In this document: positions 30,422 through 38,679 of the stretch, piece by piece
Layout: each line of letters opens with the position of its first letter
How positions within the stretch are numbered: position 1 is the first letter of the stretch
NCBI RefSeq assembly: GCF_002846415.1
Contig: NZ_PJMX01000001.1
Location: forward strand, 5,766,001-5,830,000
Direction: 5' to 3'
Source of the DNA: Streptomyces sp. TLI_146
GTDB lineage: Bacteria > Actinomycetota > Actinomycetes > Streptomycetales > Streptomycetaceae
DNA: 64,000 nt
Position numbers and translations under genes: made by a program
The notes under the pieces: model-generated
Databases searched by the model: none
Told to the model about the DNA's origin: nothing
The model's input: the letters and a program-made list of their open reading frames with translations, nothing else

Positions 30422-31158
30422 ACACCCTGATCAAGCTCGAAATCGCCCGCACCCTGCGGAACAAGAAGTTCATGTTCTTCTCGGTGATCTACCCCTCCGC
30501 GCTCTATCTGCTGATCTCCGGCTCACAGAACACCACGGACACGATCGGCGGCACCGATCTGACCTTCCCGGCCTTCTTCATGGTCTCGATGGCCTCGTTC
30601 GGCGCGATCACCGCCGTCCTGATGGGCAACAGCGAGAAGATCGCCAAGGAGCGCGAGAAGGGCTGGGTGCGCCAGCTGCGGCTGACCGCGCTGCCCGGCC
30701 GCGGCTACGTCCTGGCGAAGATCGCCAGCGCCGCCGTGGTCACCCTGCCCTGCATCGTGGTGGTCTTCCTGACCGCCGCGACCGTCAAGGACGTACGGTT
30801 CGACGCCTGGCAGTGGCTGGCGCTGACCGGCGCCATCTGGGCCGGCTCGCTCTGCTTCGCCGCGCTCGGCGTGGCCATCGGCTACCTCGCCAGCGGTGAC
30901 GCGGTCCGCCCGATCACGATGATCATCTACTTCGGCCTGTCCATCCTGGGCGGCCTGTGGATGCCCACGACGACGTTCGCGCCCTGGCTCCAGTCGCTCG
31001 CCAAGTGGCTGCCCACCCACGCGTACGCTGCGCTCGGGCAGGCCATCGAGGCGGGCAACGCCCCGGACACCAAGGACGTGGCCGTCCTCGCCGCCTACTT
31101 CCTGCTCTTCGCGGGCGGCGCGGCCTGGCTGTACCGGAAGGACACCCTGAAGGCGTGA
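30418..31158 (+). CDS. ABC-2 type exporter permease
   Basis: A 246-residue ABC2_membrane protein with six predicted helices. A cytoplasmic start (NTLIKLEIARTLRNKKF) is followed by helix 1 (MFFSVIYPSALYLLI). The conserved REKGWVRQLRLTALPG loop lies between helices 2 and 3. It overlaps the ATPase gene by four bases and the sensor kinase start by four, so all three are translationally coupled. Substrate unknown. Confidence 0.9.
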   Translation: MNTLIKLEIARTLRNKKFMFFSVIYPSALYLLISGSQNTTDTIGGTDLTFPAFFMVSMASFGAITAVLMGNSEKIAKEREKGWVRQLRLTALPGRGYVLAKIASAAVVTLPCIVVVFLTAATVKDVRFDAWQWLALTGAIWAGSLCFAALGVAIGYLASGDAVRPITMIIYFGLSILGGLWMPTTTFAPWLQSLAKWLPTHAYAALGQAIEAGNAPDTKDVAVLAAYFLLFAGGAAWLYRKDTLKA

Positions 31159-32324
31159 CGAGCGTGACGGAAGACCACAAGCCCGTGGCCGCCATCGGCC
31201 GCCCGCCCAAGGACCGCCAGGAGGCGCTGCGCAAGCTGCTGTGGATCGGCATCTGGCTGGCGTTCCTCGGCGCCCCCGTGTCCGACCTCCTCAAGCGCGA
31301 GCACACGGCGTGGGCGACCGCGCTCGGCTGGCTCGCCCTGGTGGCCTTCGTCGCGGTCTATCTGGCCCTGGTCTTCCGCCACACCGCCCGCCCCTTCGCC
31401 CGCGCCACGGTCGCCTCGATACTGGTCTTCCTCACCGGCATCGCGGTGGTCACCTCACTGACCCTGGACGCGCCCTGGCTGGTGCTCTTCGTGTACGTGT
31501 CGGTCGGCTGCGGGGCGGTGCTGCCGCTGCCGCTCGCGCGCTGGGCGATCCCGGGCGCGACGGCCGCGATGGCCCTGATCGGCCTGACCACCAAAGGCGA
31601 CTGGAGTGACTTCGTGCCCGGCCTGGCGATCCCGGCCTTGCTGGGCGGCTTCGCCATGACGGGCGTGCGGCATCTGGTGCGTACGACCGTGGAACTGCGC
31701 CAGGCCCGGGCGACCGTGGCCCAGCTGGCGGCCAACGAGGAGCGGCTGCGCCTCGCCCGCGACCTGCACGACCTGCTCGGCCACTCGCTCTCCCTGATCA
31801 CGCTCAAGAGCGAGCTGGCGGGCCGGATGCTCCCCGGCCACCCCGAACAGGCGGCCCAGCAGGTGGCCGACATCGAACAGGTCAGCCGCCAGGCCCTGGT
31901 GGACGTACGGGAAGCGGTCACCGGCTACCGCCGCGCGACCCTCACCGGGGAACTGGCGGGCGCGCGCACCGCGTTGACGGCGGCCGGGGTGGCCGCGGAC
32001 CTGCCGGTGACGGCCGAACTCCCGCCCGGCCTGCCCCCGGGCGCGGGGGAGGCCCTGGCCTGGGTGGTCCGCGAGGCGGTCACCAACGTGGTCCGCCACA
32101 GCGGCGCCCGCCGATGCGTGATCACCCTCGGGGTGTTCCAGACGCTGGACGGCCGCTTCCTGGAACTGAAGATCACGGACGACGGCCGCGGGGCCGGTGC
32201 CGTGACGGCGGGCAACGGTCTGACGGGCCTGGCGGAACGCCTGTCGGAGGTGGACGGCAAGCTGGAACCGTCGGCCCAGAAGGGCAAGGGCTTCACGCTC
32301 ACGGCGAGGGTGCCGCTTCTGTAG
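31155..32324 (+). CDS. Sensor histidine kinase, NarL/DesK family
   Basis: A 389-residue kinase. Five to six membrane helices occupy residues ~27-170, then a short coiled linker, the HisKA_3 dimerisation motif with phospho-acceptor His205 (ARDLHDLLGHS), and a HATPase domain (VREAVTNVVRHSGA, GNGLTGLAERL). There is no extracytoplasmic sensor domain, so it probably senses within the membrane or through the ABC transporter, as DesK- and LiaS-like kinases do. The GTG at 31155 overlaps the permease stop; GTG 31164 is an alternative. Confidence 0.9.
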   Translation: MTSVTEDHKPVAAIGRPPKDRQEALRKLLWIGIWLAFLGAPVSDLLKREHTAWATALGWLALVAFVAVYLALVFRHTARPFARATVASILVFLTGIAVVTSLTLDAPWLVLFVYVSVGCGAVLPLPLARWAIPGATAAMALIGLTTKGDWSDFVPGLAIPALLGGFAMTGVRHLVRTTVELRQARATVAQLAANEERLRLARDLHDLLGHSLSLITLKSELAGRMLPGHPEQAAQQVADIEQVSRQALVDVREAVTGYRRATLTGELAGARTALTAAGVAADLPVTAELPPGLPPGAGEALAWVVREAVTNVVRHSGARRCVITLGVFQTLDGRFLELKITDDGRGAGAVTAGNGLTGLAERLSEVDGKLEPSAQKGKGFTLTARVPLL

Positions 32325-32326
32325 CC

Positions 32327-32560
32327 CGGTCTTTGTCTGCGGGCCGGTGGGTGGCTGGTCGCGCAGTTCCCCGCGCCCCATTTCCGCCCGGTCTTTGTCT
32401 GCGGGTGGGTGGTGGGTTGCTCGCGCAGTTCCCCGCGCCCCTTAGATGCGCCCCTGCGGGGCGCCCAGGGGATTGCCGCGGAGCGGCATTTTTAGGGGCG
32501 CGGGGCTGTGACATTTGCGGCTCCGCCGCGCGGGCGCGACCAGCCCACCACGGCCCGCAG
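32327..32560 (+). repeat. Dispersed long palindrome, copy B (rearranged, between kinase and regulator)
   Basis: Two direct copies of the left half (32327-32379 and 32387-32442) precede an inner module (32445-32493, gcgcccc and tgccgc hairpins). A right half follows, interrupted by 28 foreign bases (32506-32533). The inner module is almost identical to that in copy E at 54426-54477. It fills most of the 276-base gap inside the two-component locus. Confidence 0.8.
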
Positions 32561-32587
32561 CCGAACAGCGGCGCGACCACCGGCGCC

Positions 32588-32600
32588 TAGAATCCGGGGC
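32588..32600 (+). promoter_or_regulatory. Leaderless-type -10 for the response regulator
   Basis: tagaat, a near-consensus -10, then seven bases and the ATG; no ribosome site is present. Confidence 0.6.
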
Positions 32601-33206
32601 ATGATCCGCCTACTCCTGGCCGAAGACCAGTCCATGGTCCGCGAAGCGCTCGCCGCCCTGCTCGGCCTGGAGCCGGACTTCGAGGTGGTCGCCCAGGTGG
32701 CCAGAGGCGACGAGGTGCTGGCGGCCGCACGCACCCATGAGGTCGACGTGGCGCTGCTCGACATCGAGATGCCCGGCATCACCGGCATCGAGGCGGCCGC
32801 CGCCCTGCACCGCGAGCTGCCGGAGCTGAAGATCGTGATCCTCACGACGTTCGGCCGTCCCGGCTACCTCCGCAGCGCCATGGAGTCCGGCGCCGACGCC
32901 TTCCTGGTGAAGGACGCCCCCGCCGCCCAACTCGCGGCCGCCGTGCGCAAGGTGCTCGCAGGGGAGCGCGTGATCGACCCGACGCTGGCCGCCGCCGCGC
33001 TCGCGGAGGGCGCCAACCCGCTGACCGACCGCGAGCGGGACGTCCTGCGCGCGGCGGCGAACGGCGCCACCAACGCGGAGCTCGCCCGCACCCTCTGCCT
33101 CTCCCAGGGCACGGTCCGCAACTACCTCTCCATGGCCATCCAGAAGCTGGCGGCCCGCAACAGGGCGGAGGCGGTGGGGATCGCACGGGAGAAGGGCTGG
33201 CTCTGA
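32601..33206 (+). CDS. Response regulator, NarL/LuxR family
   Basis: A 201-residue regulator. The receiver domain has acidic pocket residues near 8-9 (AEDQ) and phospho-acceptor Asp54 (ALLDIEMPG). The C-terminal GerE/LuxR helix-turn-helix (LTDRERDVLRAAANGATNAE ... SQGTVRNYLSMAIQKL) binds DNA. It is the cognate partner of the kinase upstream and probably controls the ABC exporter. Unlike most such pairs it is 276 bases from its kinase, behind a palindromic repeat, and appears to have its own leaderless promoter. Confidence 0.92.
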   Translation: MIRLLLAEDQSMVREALAALLGLEPDFEVVAQVARGDEVLAAARTHEVDVALLDIEMPGITGIEAAAALHRELPELKIVILTTFGRPGYLRSAMESGADAFLVKDAPAAQLAAAVRKVLAGERVIDPTLAAAALAEGANPLTDRERDVLRAAANGATNAELARTLCLSQGTVRNYLSMAIQKLAARNRAEAVGIAREKGWL

Positions 33207-33219
33207 TCTTCCTCCGGCG

Positions 33220-34059
33220 TCAGTTCAGCATCGCCCGGGCCGCCCGCGCCCGCCCCCGGATCGTCTCCGCCGTACGCGGTTCCACCGGCTCCAGCACATC
33301 CGCGTACAGGTCGAGTTCCGCCGCCCCCGCGAGGAAGTCGCCCCGCTGGACCAGGAGTTGGGCCCGGTCGTAGCGCAGCCGGGCCGGGTGGGCGGGCAGC
33401 AGCAGCGAGAGGTCCAGGGCCCACAGGGCGACCGCGCTCTGCTCCGGGCGGGCCGCCGCCCAGGCGCGGATGTTGTTGAGGATGCGCAGCACGATCGCCA
33501 GCGGATCGGCCGGGGTGAGCATCGACGGGTCGAGCGGGGCGCCGGTGGCCCCGGCCACCAGGAGCTCCGCGTCCGCCCCCGTCAGCGGCCTGCCCCCGTC
33601 GAACGGATCCGCGAGCACCCGCTCCTCCGGGCGCCCGAAGCCCACCACGAAGTGGCCGGGCAGAGCCACCCCGTACACCGGCGCCCCGGCCCTGCGGGCC
33701 ACCTCCATCCAGACCACCGAGAGCAGGATCGGCAGGCCACGGCGGCGGCGCAGGACCTCCGGCAGGAGCGAGGACTCCAGGCGCTGGTACTCGGCCGGGG
33801 CGCCCCGGAACTCACAGCGGTGGCCGAGCAGTTCGGCCAGCGCCAGCGCCCAGGCGCGGGCCCCGGTGACGCCGTACGGGAGCCGGCCCGCGAGGCGGTC
33901 CAGCTCCATCTGGGCGTCGTCCACACCCCGCTGCCCGAGCTCCGGATCGGCCACCGCGCCGATCAGCAGGCACAGCGTCGCGAGGTCGGGCCGCTCGGCC
34001 CGGGCCTCCTCGGTGAACTGCCGCCGCCAGTCCTCGGCGCCGGGGTTTTCGGGGTCCAT
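33220..34059 (-). CDS. SirB1-type transglutaminase-like protein
   Basis: A 279-residue protein of the SirB1 family. The transglutaminase-like core segment (RRRGLPILLSVVWMEVARRA, GVALPGHFVVGF) is followed by a helical TPR-like tail (RLRYDRAQLLVQRGDFLAGA). The usual catalytic Cys of transglutaminases is not evident, as in other SirB1 members, so enzymatic activity is doubtful. Start chosen at MDPENPGAEDW; the frame is open upstream but only as the antisense of the neighbour's end. It converges on the response regulator with 13 bases between stops. Confidence 0.75.
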   Translation of the reverse strand: MDPENPGAEDWRRQFTEEARAERPDLATLCLLIGAVADPELGQRGVDDAQMELDRLAGRLPYGVTGARAWALALAELLGHRCEFRGAPAEYQRLESSLLPEVLRRRRGLPILLSVVWMEVARRAGAPVYGVALPGHFVVGFGRPEERVLADPFDGGRPLTGADAELLVAGATGAPLDPSMLTPADPLAIVLRILNNIRAWAAARPEQSAVALWALDLSLLLPAHPARLRYDRAQLLVQRGDFLAGAAELDLYADVLEPVEPRTAETIRGRARAARAMLN

Positions 34060-34105
34060 AACCGCCTCGTACCCGTTCGTGGAGATCGGAAAGTCCGGGA
34101 CGGGC

Positions 34106-35104
34106 TCACCCGTGCCGGAAGTGGTGGTAGGTGTGGTGGGTGGCGAAGCCCTGGGCGTCGTAGAGGGCCCGGGCCCCTTCATTGTCCGCCTCCACCTGGA
34201 GCCACGCCGCCGACGCCCCCTCGGAGAGGGCCTGGCGGGCCAGCGCGGTCATCACGGCCGTCGCGAGCCCCTCGCGCCGCCGCGCCGGGTCCACCTCGAC
34301 CGCCATGAACCCCGCCCAGCGGCCGTCGACCACGCACCGGCCGATCGCGGCGGGCGCCTCGCCCGCCTCCCCGGGCACCGTCGCGAACCACGTCGACGGG
34401 CCGCTCTCCAGCACCTTCCGCACATGGGGTCCTGGTGTGCCCGTGCGCTGGTAGCGGCCGAGCCAGTCGGAGGAGACGGAACGGGACAGCGCGATCCGCG
34501 AGACGTCCGCGTCGAGGTCCCCGATCGGGGCAAGTGCGGCGATCCGCAGTTGGGCGCTTACCTCGCGAATCCACCCAAACTTTTCAAGATCGACACAGAG
34601 GCTCTCCTGCGTCCCCTCGGCGCCCGTGGACGTTTGTACGTACGTGGGAAGGCCGCGCGCCGAGTACCAGGCGTCCGCGTACGCCAGCGCGTCCGCGAGC
34701 GGCATTCCCGGGTCGCCGAGCGGCAGCACCGAATTGGCCCGGCGGGTGAATCCGCCGGCCGCCCGCAGCGTCCACCCGCCCAGCGCCTCGCTCTCCACGG
34801 GCTGCCAGGCGCGTGCGCTGACCAGCGCCAACTCCCGGAAGGTGGCGGCCGGGCCGCGACGCCGGGCGGGCTCGGCCGGGATGACCTTGCCCGCGACCAT
34901 CTCGCGCTCGGGGATGCGGACCGTCTCCCCGTTCCTGCGCACGATCGACAGCGTCCCGGCATCCCACGATGTGAGAACGCCGACCGTGTCGGTGAACTTC
35001 TCGCCCCGCTCCCCGGTCATCGCCAGGTGTCTGACTGATACGCGTTTGCCCTGATCTTGTGGCGTGATTCTGACGATCAACCGTCCGCCGGTGGTGAACT
35101 CCAC
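34106..35104 (-). CDS. GNAT family N-acetyltransferase with N-terminal extension
   Basis: A 332-residue protein. Residues ~200-332 form a GNAT domain (AGFMAVEVDPARRREGLATA for acetyl-CoA binding, ALYDAQGFATHHTYHHF at the end). The N-terminal ~90 residues resemble a small beta-barrel (VSVRHLAMTGERGEKFTDTV) found with this family in actinomycetes. GTG start, with an aggagggg site 10-11 bases upstream. The substrate is unknown. Its promoter region is shared divergently with fdxA. Confidence 0.8.
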   Translation of the reverse strand: MEFTTGGRLIVRITPQDQGKRVSVRHLAMTGERGEKFTDTVGVLTSWDAGTLSIVRRNGETVRIPEREMVAGKVIPAEPARRRGPAATFRELALVSARAWQPVESEALGGWTLRAAGGFTRRANSVLPLGDPGMPLADALAYADAWYSARGLPTYVQTSTGAEGTQESLCVDLEKFGWIREVSAQLRIAALAPIGDLDADVSRIALSRSVSSDWLGRYQRTGTPGPHVRKVLESGPSTWFATVPGEAGEAPAAIGRCVVDGRWAGFMAVEVDPARRREGLATAVMTALARQALSEGASAAWLQVEADNEGARALYDAQGFATHHTYHHFRHG

Positions 35105-35245
35105 AGCTCTCTTCGCCCCTCCTGTTCGGATCGCGCCCCGGAACGGAGATACTAGGTGTGGGCATCGACGACGCCGCGCTCCCGCGCGCCACGTGGACGG
35201 AGCCGCAGACCGGCCCGCCGCGCCCTATCGAGGAGGAACGACAGC

Positions 35246-35581
35246 GTGACCTACGTCATTGCGGAGCCTTGTGTCGACCTTAAGGACAAGGCATGCATCG
35301 AAGAGTGCCCGGTCGACTGCATCTATGAGGGCAAGCGGTCCCTCTACATCCACCCGGACGAATGTGTCGACTGTGGCGCCTGTGAGCCGGTCTGCCCGGT
35401 CGAGGCGATCTTCTACGAGGACGACACCCCGGAGGAGTGGAAGGACTACTACAAGGCGAACGTCGAGTTCTTCGACGAGCTCGGTTCGCCCGGTGGTGCC
35501 TCCAAGCTCGGCCTGATCGAGCGCGACCACCCCTTCATCACCGCGCTGCCCGCCGACATCAACGCCGACAGCGCGCACTGA
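35246..35581 (+). CDS. fdxA: Seven-iron ferredoxin
   Basis: A 111-residue 7Fe ferredoxin. Cys9, Cys17 and Cys50 fit the [3Fe-4S] site, and Cys21, Cys40, Cys43 and Cys46 fit the [4Fe-4S] site. Cys25 is the extra free cysteine seen in Azotobacter-type ferredoxin I. The acidic C-terminal half is normal for actinobacterial FdxA. The GTG start has gaggagg nine bases upstream. It is an electron carrier, classically placed beside dapC in actinobacteria, as here. A hairpin separates the two genes. Confidence 0.95.
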   Translation: MTYVIAEPCVDLKDKACIEECPVDCIYEGKRSLYIHPDECVDCGACEPVCPVEAIFYEDDTPEEWKDYYKANVEFFDELGSPGGASKLGLIERDHPFITALPADINADSAH

Positions 35582-35602
35582 CACCGACACCACGTGTCCC
35601 CC

Positions 35603-35637
35603 CGGTCCCGTACGGCGCCCACCGCCCTACGGGACCG
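35603..35637 (+). terminator. Terminator between fdxA and dapC
   Basis: 15-bp stem with one mismatch (cggtcccgtacggcg / cgccctacgggaccg), 21 bases after the fdxA stop. Confidence 0.65.
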
Positions 35638-35684
35638 AGGCGTTTCGTCCGTACGACGCCGAGTACGGAACCGAGTACGAGAAA

Positions 35685-36791
35685 GTGAGCACCTCCGTGG
35701 GCGCAGTCTCCGCACGCCTGCCCGTCTTCCCCTGGGACAAGCTGGAGCCGTACAAGGCGACGGCCTCGGCCCACCCGGACGGGATCGTGGACCTGTCCGT
35801 GGGCACCCCGGTCGACCCGGTCCCGGCGCTGATCCAGAAAGCGCTGGTCGAGGCCGCGGACTCGCCGGGCTATCCGACGGTGTGGGGGACCACGGAGCTG
35901 CGTGACGCGCTCACCGGATGGGTCGGGCGCCGGCTCGGCGCGGTCGGCGTCGGCCACCGCAACGTGCTGCCGGTGGTCGGGTCCAAGGAGCTGGTGGCCT
36001 GGCTGCCGACCCAGCTGGGCCTGGGCGCGGGCGACAAGGTCGCCTACCCCCGGCTCGCGTACCCGACGTACGAGGTGGGCGCCCGGCTCTGCGGCGCCGA
36101 GCCCGTCGTCTACGACGACCCCACCCAGCTCGACCCGGCCGGTCTCAAGCTCCTCTGGCTGAACTCGCCGTCCAACCCGACCGGCCGCGTCCTCGCCAAG
36201 GACGAGCTGGTCCGGATCGTCGCCTGGGCGCGCGAGCACGGCGTGCTCGTCTTCTCCGACGAGTGCTACCTGGAGCTGGGCTGGGAGGCCGAGCCGGTCT
36301 CGGTGCTGCACCCGGACGTCTGCGGCGGTACGTACGAGGGCATCGTCGCCGTCCACTCGCTCTCCAAGCGGTCCAACCTCGCGGGCTACCGCGCGGCCTT
36401 CCTGGCGGGCGACGAGGCCGTGCTCGGCGAGCTGCTCCAGATCCGCAAGCACGGCGGGATGATGACGGCCGCGCCCGTCCAGGCGGCCACGGTGGCGGCG
36501 CTCGGCGACGACGTGCACGTCCAGGAGCAGCGGGCGCGCTACGCGGCCCGCCGCGCCGCCCTGCGCGACGCGCTGGTCAAGCACGGCTTCCGGATCGAGC
36601 ACAGCGAGGCCAGCCTCTACCTGTGGGCGACCCGCGACGAGGGCTGCTGGGAGACCGTGGAGTACCTCGCGGGCCTCGGCATCCTCGTGGCGCCCGGCGA
36701 CTTCTACGGCGAGGCGGGCGAGCGGTTCGTACGGGTGGCCTTCACGGCGACGGACGAGCGCGTCGAGGCGGCCGTCAAGCGGCTGGGCTAG
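35685..36791 (+). CDS. dapC: N-succinyldiaminopimelate aminotransferase DapC
   Basis: A 368-residue fold-type I PLP aminotransferase. It makes N-succinyl-LL-diaminopimelate from the keto precursor in the lysine/peptidoglycan pathway. Features include the substrate segment LSVGTPVDPVP, WLNSPSNPTGR, the Asp pairing with PLP (VFSDECYLEL) and the Schiff-base lysine in SLSKRSNLAGYR. The length is normal. GTG start at 35685; GTG 35697 is possible. DapE, which removes the succinyl group in the next step, lies 2 kb downstream. Confidence 0.92.
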   Translation: MSTSVGAVSARLPVFPWDKLEPYKATASAHPDGIVDLSVGTPVDPVPALIQKALVEAADSPGYPTVWGTTELRDALTGWVGRRLGAVGVGHRNVLPVVGSKELVAWLPTQLGLGAGDKVAYPRLAYPTYEVGARLCGAEPVVYDDPTQLDPAGLKLLWLNSPSNPTGRVLAKDELVRIVAWAREHGVLVFSDECYLELGWEAEPVSVLHPDVCGGTYEGIVAVHSLSKRSNLAGYRAAFLAGDEAVLGELLQIRKHGGMMTAAPVQAATVAALGDDVHVQEQRARYAARRAALRDALVKHGFRIEHSEASLYLWATRDEGCWETVEYLAGLGILVAPGDFYGEAGERFVRVAFTATDERVEAAVKRLG

Positions 36792-36821
36792 CCGTTCGCG
36801 CAACACCGGAAACGGAGACGA

Positions 36822-36857
36822 GAAGGGGCCCCGGGGACAGGATCCCGGGGCCCCTTC
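36822..36857. terminator. Terminator between convergent dapC and a secreted-protein gene
   Basis: Perfect 14-bp stem gaaggggccccggg / cccggggccccttc with an 8-base loop. Confidence 0.8.
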
Positions 36858-36890
36858 GGCCGTGTGCCGCGCGGGGCGCGGCCGCGCGGC

Positions 36891-37340
36891 TCAGCCGAGG
36901 GGCAGGCCCTTGAGCGGCAGCTGGTCGGTGGAGGGCAGCCCGCTGGTGGGCAGCTGGCCGCCGACCGGGAGGCCGTCCAGGCTGGCCGACTTGGCGGTGG
37001 AGCCGAGGAGGTCGCCCGCGTTGCCCGCGGCGTCGCCCGCCGTCTTCTGGGCCGCCGGGGTCGCCGTCTTGCCCGCCTTGCCGACGGCCTTGCCCGCGGC
37101 CGGGACCGCCTGCTTGACCGCCTTGCTGCCGGCCTCGCCCGCCAGGCCGGTGGCCTTCTGCGTGGCGCCGTCGACGGTGTTGCCGAGGTTCGCGCCGTCG
37201 AGTGCGGTCAGACCGCCCAGGTTCGGGGTCTCCGGAAGGGCCGCGGCGCTCGCCGCGCCGGCCGCGCCGACCACAGGAACTGCACCCGCCGCGATGAGCA
37301 GTGCGGCACGGGCGATCCGACGGGTCAGGGGGAGGGACAT
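36891..37340 (-). CDS. Small secreted protein of unknown function
   Basis: A 149-residue protein with an N-terminal signal peptide (LTRRIARAALLIAAGAVPVVG, likely cleaved after ASA). The mature part is rich in Ala, Gly, Lys, Leu and Pro, containing AGKAVGKAGKTATPAAQKTA and a repetitive tail with LPVGGQLP and LPLKGLPLG. An aaggag site precedes the ATG. No enzyme motif is present. Such proteins are sometimes labelled ATP-binding in databases; nothing here supports that name. Confidence 0.8.
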   Translation of the reverse strand: MSLPLTRRIARAALLIAAGAVPVVGAAGAASAAALPETPNLGGLTALDGANLGNTVDGATQKATGLAGEAGSKAVKQAVPAAGKAVGKAGKTATPAAQKTAGDAAGNAGDLLGSTAKSASLDGLPVGGQLPTSGLPSTDQLPLKGLPLG

Positions 37341-37629
37341 GATGCTCCTTGAGACGGGAGGAACGGCGTTCGGACGCTGTGACAACTCCTCTGGGTGCGG
37401 CGGAGGTTGCGGAGACCCCAGGTAAAGAGTTCGCAATGCGTCGCATTATCGGGTTCGGATAAAAACGGGCAAAAGAGCCGTGACGACAATAGGTTGAACG
37501 CCCCCGGATCCCTTTGTTCCCAAGGGAATTGACGATTCTTCGGGCGGGTGCGGGGGTGGGTGTACGAAACGGTGTACGCGAAAGCCATCTGTGCCCCGCA
37601 CGGGTGGCCGTCCGAACGGGTGTCGCGCG

Positions 37630-38583
37630 CTATCCGGCGAGCTGGATCCGGACCTGGCCGAACGCGCCGGAGGTCTCCGCGCCGCCGTTCGCGCCCGGGC
37701 CGGTGGCGGCCGCGGCGGCCTCGGTGTCGTCCGTGTGCCAGCCCTTGCGGGAGCCGTCCACGCGCCAGGTGCGCCCGGCGTACGAGACCTGCTCGACGCG
37801 GAACGCGGCGGCGTGCGCGACTGCCCAGTGGGCCAGCTCCCAGCCGCGCTGCTCGGCGCCGCCCCCGCCGTCGGCACCGGCCCGCGCGGGCGTGCGCACC
37901 GGGACCGTGACCTCACGCCCCTCGCCCCGGTCCGGGGCCACCCCCGCGCCGAACGCGCGGGCCAGCTCGGCGCGTACCTTCGCCGGGTCGCCCGGGCGGG
38001 CGTCCTTGGAGATCGTGCAGGTCAGCGCGGCGGGAGTGCGGCCGGTGAGGGCGGCGGTGAGCAGCGCCGCGTCCGGCTCGTGCTTGGCGTAGGCCTGCGG
38101 GAAGCCGCTGCGCTGGACCCGCTGCGCGGCGACGGTGAGCGGCAGCCGCGAGTAGCCGGGCACCTCGGCCAGGCGCTGGTAGAACTTCCCGGCCGAATAG
38201 ACCGGGTCCATGATCTGCTGCACGGTGCCCCAGCCCTGCGAGGGCCGCTGCTGGAAGAGGCCGACCGAGTCGCGGTCGCCGTGCGTGATGTTGCGCAGGC
38301 CCGACTCCTGGAGCGCGGTGGCCAGCGCGATCGTCACCGCCCGCTCGGGCATCCCGCGCGAGGTGCCGACCGCGGAGATGGTCGCCGCGTTCTCGGCCTG
38401 CTCGGGGCTGAGCCGGTAGGTGTCGTCCCCGGACCCCACCGTGCATCTCGGCGCCCCCGGCCCGCCACTCACGTACTGCACCACCAGATATCCGGCGACG
38501 GCGAGCAGCACGACGGCCGCGGCGACGATACGGAAGAGGCGGCCGCGCCTTACGGGTCGGTTGGGGGTGACGGGCTGGGACAC
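37630..38583 (-). CDS. Membrane-anchored extracytoplasmic protein with lysozyme-like motif
   Basis: A 317-residue protein with a short basic N-terminus, one membrane helix (LFRIVAAAVVLLAVAGYLVV) and an external domain. The segment LATALQESGLRNITHGDRDS followed by GLFQQRPSQGWG looks like the catalytic-Glu and substrate-cleft motif of lytic transglycosylases. The rest is Ala/Gly-rich. Similar Streptomyces proteins are often called heavy metal transporters, which the sequence does not support. Start taken at GTG 38583, seven bases after a -10-like tacggt; GTGs at 38589 and 38592 are alternatives. Confidence 0.65.
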   Translation of the reverse strand: MSQPVTPNRPVRRGRLFRIVAAAVVLLAVAGYLVVQYVSGGPGAPRCTVGSGDDTYRLSPEQAENAATISAVGTSRGMPERAVTIALATALQESGLRNITHGDRDSVGLFQQRPSQGWGTVQQIMDPVYSAGKFYQRLAEVPGYSRLPLTVAAQRVQRSGFPQAYAKHEPDAALLTAALTGRTPAALTCTISKDARPGDPAKVRAELARAFGAGVAPDRGEGREVTVPVRTPARAGADGGGGAEQRGWELAHWAVAHAAAFRVEQVSYAGRTWRVDGSRKGWHTDDTEAAAAATGPGANGGAETSGAFGQVRIQLAG

Positions 38584-38596
38584 GGGCACCACCGTA
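38584..38596 (-). promoter_or_regulatory. Leaderless-type -10 for the lysozyme-like gene
   Basis: tacggt (38591-38596, minus strand), then seven bases and GTG. It lies opposite the dapE promoter in a 96-base divergent gap. Confidence 0.4.
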
Positions 38597-38666
38597 CTGG
38601 AGGGCAGGACGACTGCCCCCGGCCCTGCCCTTCTGGACACTCCGGCCCAGCTCGGGACGGCCGCGC

Positions 38667-38679
38667 TAGGGTCGGGTCC
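38667..38679 (+). promoter_or_regulatory. Leaderless-type -10 for dapE
   Basis: tagggt, then seven bases and the ATG; no ribosome site is present. Confidence 0.55.

Noticed and set aside
37630..38583. Heavy metal transporter annotation
   Set aside because: Only one membrane helix and no metal-binding motif are present; the external QESGL/GLFQQRPS segment fits a wall-enzyme-like fold better.
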